A DNA stretch of 64,000 nt. It comes from CAZXGD01 sp046350455. GTDB taxonomy: Bacteria > Planctomycetota > Phycisphaerae > Phycisphaerales > SM1A02. Below the pieces are notes generated by a model that did not search any database, was not told where the DNA came from, and saw nothing but the letters and a program-made list of their open reading frames with translations. The translations under genes and the position numbers were made by a program. Location of the stretch: assembly GCA_046350455.1 (NCBI GenBank), contig JAXMAM010000005.1, forward strand, positions 96,694-160,693, written 5' to 3'. Positions 61,176 through 64,000 of the stretch are shown piece by piece; position 1 is the stretch's first letter, and each line of letters opens with the position of its first letter.

Positions 61176-61277
61176 GCCTAACTGAGCGTTGGTGCCGACA
61201 CGCGGCGCGGGCTAGCATTTGCGCGGGAGCGTTCGCTCCCTGGCCGCGCCGGCGTGCGGCACAACTCGTTGTTAGAT
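61176..61277 (+). repeat. attC site 1 (59-base element)
   Basis: About 102 bp: R'' box GCCTAAC (61176-61182), R' box GTTAGAT (61271-61277), and between them long imperfect inverted arms (TGCCGACACGCGGCGCGG against CCGCGCCGGCGTGCGGCA, with extra unpaired bases) and a terminal hairpin GGGAGCGTTCGCTCCC. Nearly identical to attC 4. Confidence 0.92.
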
Positions 61278-61292
61278 GGATCGGAGCACGCA

Positions 61293-62084
61293 ATGGAACG
61301 CAACCATGTCCTTGGAATGGTCTGCGGCTATTACCTCTCGCGGTTCGACGACGTCGCGTACGAGAATCTTGGCTACGGCACACATCAGGCGACGCACCAG
61401 GCACTGGGGACGGCTCTTAACGTGCCGGCGGAGTCAATCAAGAACTGGCGAGATGAGTTCGATCCTGTTCACGACAATGCGCGCCAAGGCTGGCACAAGC
61501 GCGAGATGTATCCCTCTCGCCGGAGGGCCATTGAAGCCCTCGGAGATCTAGCGCATGACGAGTTGCTGACGCTCGTGACTTCGATCGCCGCAGCACCGGA
61601 AGGCCAAACTGCCGAAGAGCTGCTTGCGGCGATTAGCGACCCAGATGGGCTGGAAGGCGATGCGGCGAGCACCTTCTGCCTCCGTGGCCTTACGGGAGAA
61701 AGAGCGGAGCGAGCGTTCATGGAGTTCCACGCACGGCACGCGATTCCGCTTCCTGGGCAGCTGATTGACCGACGTTACGAGCAGTGCGGTTTCGATTTTG
61801 AGATTGTTGGAGATGCTGCTCGCGCGTTCATTGAGGTGAAGGGACTAGCCGGCACCAATGGCGGAGTGACCTTCACGGAAAAGGAATGGAGAACTGCCCG
61901 AGACAAGGGCGACTCCTACTTTCTTGTCCTCGTCCGCAATGCTGCATCTACCTCACGGATCGTATTAATTCCGAATCCCGGCCAAGTCTTGAAGGCCCAA
62001 ATGCGAATATTCACTACGGTTCAGGTCGGCTGGTCTGTCGGACAGCGGGCGCTCGAAGCGGCCGAAGCCACCAAGCCCATCTAA
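61293..62084 (+). CDS. Integron cassette 2: DUF3883-type putative PD-(D/E)XK nuclease
   Basis: 263 residues from the ATG giving MERNHVLGMV, with GGAG upstream. The N-terminal part (SRFDDVAYENLGYGTHQATHQALG...KNWRDEFDPVHDN) resembles modules found with restriction-like proteins. The C-terminal part (about 160-230) is DUF3883: GFDFEIVG (Asp168), FIEVKG (Glu181, Lys183), then EKEWRTA and YFLVLVRN, the PD-(D/E)XK order. Possibly a DNA-targeting nuclease for phage defence (inference). Its stop codon lies in the attC R'' box. Confidence 0.72.
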   Translation: MERNHVLGMVCGYYLSRFDDVAYENLGYGTHQATHQALGTALNVPAESIKNWRDEFDPVHDNARQGWHKREMYPSRRRAIEALGDLAHDELLTLVTSIAAAPEGQTAEELLAAISDPDGLEGDAASTFCLRGLTGERAERAFMEFHARHAIPLPGQLIDRRYEQCGFDFEIVGDAARAFIEVKGLAGTNGGVTFTEKEWRTARDKGDSYFLVLVRNAASTSRIVLIPNPGQVLKAQMRIFTTVQVGWSVGQRALEAAEATKPI

Positions 62085-62182
62085 CTGAGCGTTCGTGCCG
62101 ACACGCAAGTGCGGGCTAGCATCAAGGTGCGAGGGCGTGCGCCCTCGACCGCACTCGCGTGCGGCACAACGCAACGTTAGCC
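62079..62182 (+). repeat. attC site 2
   Basis: 104 bp with R'' ATCTAAC (62079-62085, overlapping the stop of the preceding gene) and R' GTTAGCC (62176-62182). Arms GTGCCGACACGCAAGTGCGG / CCGCACTCGCGTGCGGCAC and a terminal hairpin CGAGGGCGTGCGCCCTCG. Confidence 0.92.
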
Positions 62183-62239
62183 GGAGCAGGCGACCGACGG
62201 TCGCGCAGCTCCAGCGTGCAACGCCGCTTCGACACACAC

Positions 62240-62632
62240 ATGGCGACACATCCCAAGAGCGGCAAGCAGCACGCGCAGGACATGAAGCGACGTCGAGATG
62301 CTCGCCGCCTCAAGGCGCAACTTAGGCGCGAGTCGCCCCGCCAGCCAGTCAACATCGAGGCGCTTGCGCCTGACGGAAGCTACGGGCGGCCCGACTTCGT
62401 GGAGCGCGGGCAGTACGCCGACATCCCCTTCACGTGCGTCGACTGTGGCGCGGGCCAGGTCTGGACTCCCACGCAGCAGAAGTGGTACTTCGAGGTCGCG
62501 AAGGGCAGCGTCTGGAACAAGCCCAAGCGCTGCCGCAAGTGCCGCATCATTGAGCGAAACCGACGCGACGAGGCTCGACGCATGCACGCGGACAACGCCG
62601 CCGCGAAAAAGGCCAAGACGCGCCGGAAGTAG
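62240..62632 (+). CDS. Integron cassette 3: basic zinc-ribbon protein
   Basis: 130 residues from the ATG giving MATHPKSGKQ. Arg/Lys-rich helical N-terminus, a zinc ribbon CVDCGAG...CRKC (about residues 74 and 100) of the 'probable zinc-ribbon' family, where the middle reads QKWYFEVAKGSVWNKPKRC, then a basic helical C-terminus. May bind nucleic acid. Cassette 62177-62757. Confidence 0.75.
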   Translation: MATHPKSGKQHAQDMKRRRDARRLKAQLRRESPRQPVNIEALAPDGSYGRPDFVERGQYADIPFTCVDCGAGQVWTPTQQKWYFEVAKGSVWNKPKRCRKCRIIERNRRDEARRMHADNAAAKKAKTRRK

Positions 62633-62660
62633 TTCGCGAGCGCGGCGCCGATTCCGGCCC

Positions 62661-62763
62661 GGCTAACTGAGCGTTCGTGCCGACACGCAAGTGCGGACTA
62701 GCATTCAGGGCGAGGGCGTTCGCCCTCGGCCGCACTCGCGTGCGGCACAACGCAACGTTAGCT
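62661..62763 (+). repeat. attC site 3
   Basis: 103 bp; R'' GGCTAAC (62661-62667) and R' GTTAGCT (62757-62763). Arms and terminal hairpin (CGAGGGCGTTCGCCCTCG) differ from attC 2 only at a few positions. Confidence 0.92.
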
Positions 62764-62770
62764 GCGTCAC

Positions 62771-63283
62771 ATGGCCTCCCAGCGAGCATCAATTGAGGCG
62801 CTCTTCGGCAATGGGGACATGCCGCCCGCCGAAACCATCGTCGAGCACGATGGGCTCGCCCAGCACGAGAAGGCAAGCGCCGAGTGGTTTTATGGAAACA
62901 AGTCTTGGCCGCAGGTGCTCAAGGAAATCCGCACCCTGAGAGAGAATGGCCTTCGTACGGGCGCCTACCTTGAGCCCTGGGCGGTGCTGACCCGCGAGGC
63001 GCTGTCCTACTACTTGCGCGCATACCTTGAGTACCTCGTTGAGACGCTCGCGTCCCCAGAGCCCGACACTGAGTTCATGTTCGATCTGTTCGGGGCGCTC
63101 GGCCTGTCAATCATCATTCACAGAAGCAGCCCATTTTCTCCGGAGCAGACAGCATTTCTTGTACAAATGGCGCAATCATCCGCCGCCGCCGTGAATGACG
63201 TAGCCCGCTTTGACGGCGAAGACGCCCACATCAAGTGGTCCATAGATGACTTTCTACTCCAGTTGCGCACGCAGGGCAGCTAA
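62771..63283 (+). CDS. Integron cassette 4 protein, unknown (DUF6714-like)
   Basis: 170 residues. The stretch WFYGNKSWPQVLKEIRTLRENG...LTREALSYYLRAYLEYLVETL resembles a helical cassette/hypothetical family (perhaps DUF6714); the rest is not recognised. No signal peptide, cysteines or catalytic pattern. The start follows attC 3 by 7 nt with no RBS. Stop codon TAA is within the R'' box of attC 4. Confidence 0.65.
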   Translation: MASQRASIEALFGNGDMPPAETIVEHDGLAQHEKASAEWFYGNKSWPQVLKEIRTLRENGLRTGAYLEPWAVLTREALSYYLRAYLEYLVETLASPEPDTEFMFDLFGALGLSIIIHRSSPFSPEQTAFLVQMAQSSAAAVNDVARFDGEDAHIKWSIDDFLLQLRTQGS

Positions 63284-63379
63284 CTGAGCGTTGGTGCCGA
63301 CACGCGGCGCGGGCTAGCATTTGCTCGGGAGCGAGCGCTCCCTGGCCGCGCCGGCGTGCGGCACAACTTGGCGTTGGGC
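63278..63379 (+). repeat. attC site 4
   Basis: 102 bp; R'' AGCTAAC (63278-63284), R' GTTGGGC (63373-63379). Arms match attC 1 base for base; the terminal hairpin reads GGGAGCGAGCGCTCCC instead of GGGAGCGTTCGCTCCC. Confidence 0.9.
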
Positions 63380-63384
63380 GAAGC

Positions 63385-63951
63385 ATGGATGGGTCTTTCG
63401 CAGAGCCCGGGGCGATCGCGGCAACGATTGTTTCCTTCGTCGCTGCCGCTCCGGACTACCCTGCATTCATCATGGCCTCCCCGACACCGCCCTATCCCGA
63501 ACCCTCTGCACACGCCGAACTGATTCTGCGGCAGCGCCTGTTCGTCGAGACATCGGGCGCAAAGCCCTACGCCGTCCCGGAATTGCTGATACTGGGCAAT
63601 CGCGAGGGCTTTGAGTGGCTCTCGAAGTACTTCGCGTATCGCGCCGCGAAGATGCCGACAGAGTTTCAGGTCCAGCAGAACGACGCCGACGACCACCATC
63701 ATCTGGTGGCGCTCGATCATCCTTTCAGCAGCAAGCTCAGCGACGAATTGGAGATCCGCGTTGGCATGCTCACGCCACAGAATCGCGCAACTACGCTTGC
63801 AAAGTACGGCTTCATGACTTCCGAACCGCAACGGGGATGCCTCGTGAAGCGGTACAAGCAGCTAATCCGCTTCGCAAAGAAAGCCGTGCGTCGCCGCCCG
63901 GACCTGTCGTTCCTGGGCTTCGTTTCGTACACCAGTCGTGGATGGATCTGA
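63385..63951 (+). CDS. Integron cassette 5 protein, unknown
   Basis: 188 residues, not recognised. Starts 5 nt after the attC 4 core with MDGSFAEPGAI. The N-terminal half is hydrophobic/Pro-rich (AATIVSFVAAAPDYPAF, SPTPPYPEPSAHAELIL), the C-terminal part is basic (RYKQLIRFAKKAVRRRPDLSF). The segment DDHHHLVALDHPFSSKLSDELEIRVGML contains a His cluster. No membrane helix long enough to be sure. Confidence 0.65.
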   Translation: MDGSFAEPGAIAATIVSFVAAAPDYPAFIMASPTPPYPEPSAHAELILRQRLFVETSGAKPYAVPELLILGNREGFEWLSKYFAYRAAKMPTEFQVQQNDADDHHHLVALDHPFSSKLSDELEIRVGMLTPQNRATTLAKYGFMTSEPQRGCLVKRYKQLIRFAKKAVRRRPDLSFLGFVSYTSRGWI

Positions 63952-63991
63952 GACGACGTGTGCGTGGTCCGGCCGCACCTCGGCGCTGCTA

Positions 63992-64000
63992 GCCCAACTG
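63992..64000 (+). repeat. Start of attC site 5 (cut by window edge)
   Basis: GCCCAACTG, the R'' box GCCCAAC followed by the same TG that begins the other sites; the cassette array clearly continues beyond the window. Confidence 0.55.

Noticed and set aside
61176..63379. Regular ~100-bp repeats between small genes, considered as CRISPR or REP array
   Set aside because: Units are separated by whole ORFs, contain R''/R' core boxes and paired arms with unpaired bases, and follow an IntI gene: they are attC sites.

Overview
The window looks like a chromosomal segment of a high-GC planctomycete, most likely from the Phycisphaerae. The evidence is: four small secreted proteins ending in a Pro-Gly-Ala / hydrophobic / Arg-rich PEP-CTERM-like tail; a secreted protein ending in dockerin-like repeats; DUF1559-like prepilin proteins; a MoxR/DUF58/BatA-type cluster; housekeeping genes scattered one by one rather than in the usual operons (lone nuoA, atpC, parB, holB, scpB); and frequent strand switching. 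I saw no rRNA or tRNA gene, no transposase and no CRISPR array.

Layout. 0-4.8 kb (minus): MoxR - DUF58 - BatA-like - VWA membrane protein operon. 4.8-8.6 kb: fpg, a DnaA-box intergenic region (candidate oriC), dnaA with a good sigma70 promoter, and an RNase Z-like hydrolase. 8.8-12.5 kb: HPt protein, response-regulator diguanylate cyclase, recO, an M16 peptidase and a PilZ protein. 12.5-19.3 kb: lipA, secreted and sorted proteins, a multiply frameshifted lamin-tail/dockerin gene, and two paralogous prepilin genes separated by a 1.1-kb segment with perfect 33-bp inverted ends. 19.3-23.7 kb: GT2, a cupredoxin, an amber-interrupted SpoU/TrmH methyltransferase gene and an HtrA protease. 23.8-37.7 kb: ebo-type genes (D, B, E, C) interleaved with an MFS pump, sialate O-acetylesterase, a GATase, a thioredoxin with a repeat tail, a transglutaminase-like protein and nuoA. 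37.7-42.1 kb: aldo/keto reductase, beta-CASP hydrolase, a phased 10-bp repeat array, and parS-parB. 42.3-53.5 kb: YceI, membrane proteins, DEAD helicase/FlgM, an SPOR-like lipoprotein, holB, CYTH, atpC, scpB, two PEP-CTERM-like proteins, a dihydrouridine synthase and a DUF3299-like protein. 53.6-59.5 kb: eboF-type phosphodiesterase, SMUG1-type glycosylase, SYLF protein, RutE-like reductase, pirin and a GT1 enzyme.

59.5-64 kb is an integron. An IntI-type tyrosine recombinase is transcribed away from an attI-like core, followed by five cassettes of unknown-function genes (one with a DUF3883-type nuclease fold, one a zinc ribbon). These are separated by four complete, closely related ~100-bp attC sites, and a fifth begins at the window edge. 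The uniform attC sites point to a sedentary chromosomal integron.

Two cross-cutting signals stand out. First, at least 14 genes have a TANNNT hexamer exactly 6-7 nt before an ATG, GTG or TTG start with no Shine-Dalgarno, which implies widespread leaderless transcription; several divergent pairs use back-to-back hexamers. Second, replication and segregation elements (dnaA with DnaA boxes, parB with parS, the phased repeat array, scpB, holB) lie within 50 kb, so the window is probably close to the chromosome origin. The ebo set (eboB, C, D, E, F; no convincing eboA) is spread over 31 kb instead of forming one operon.
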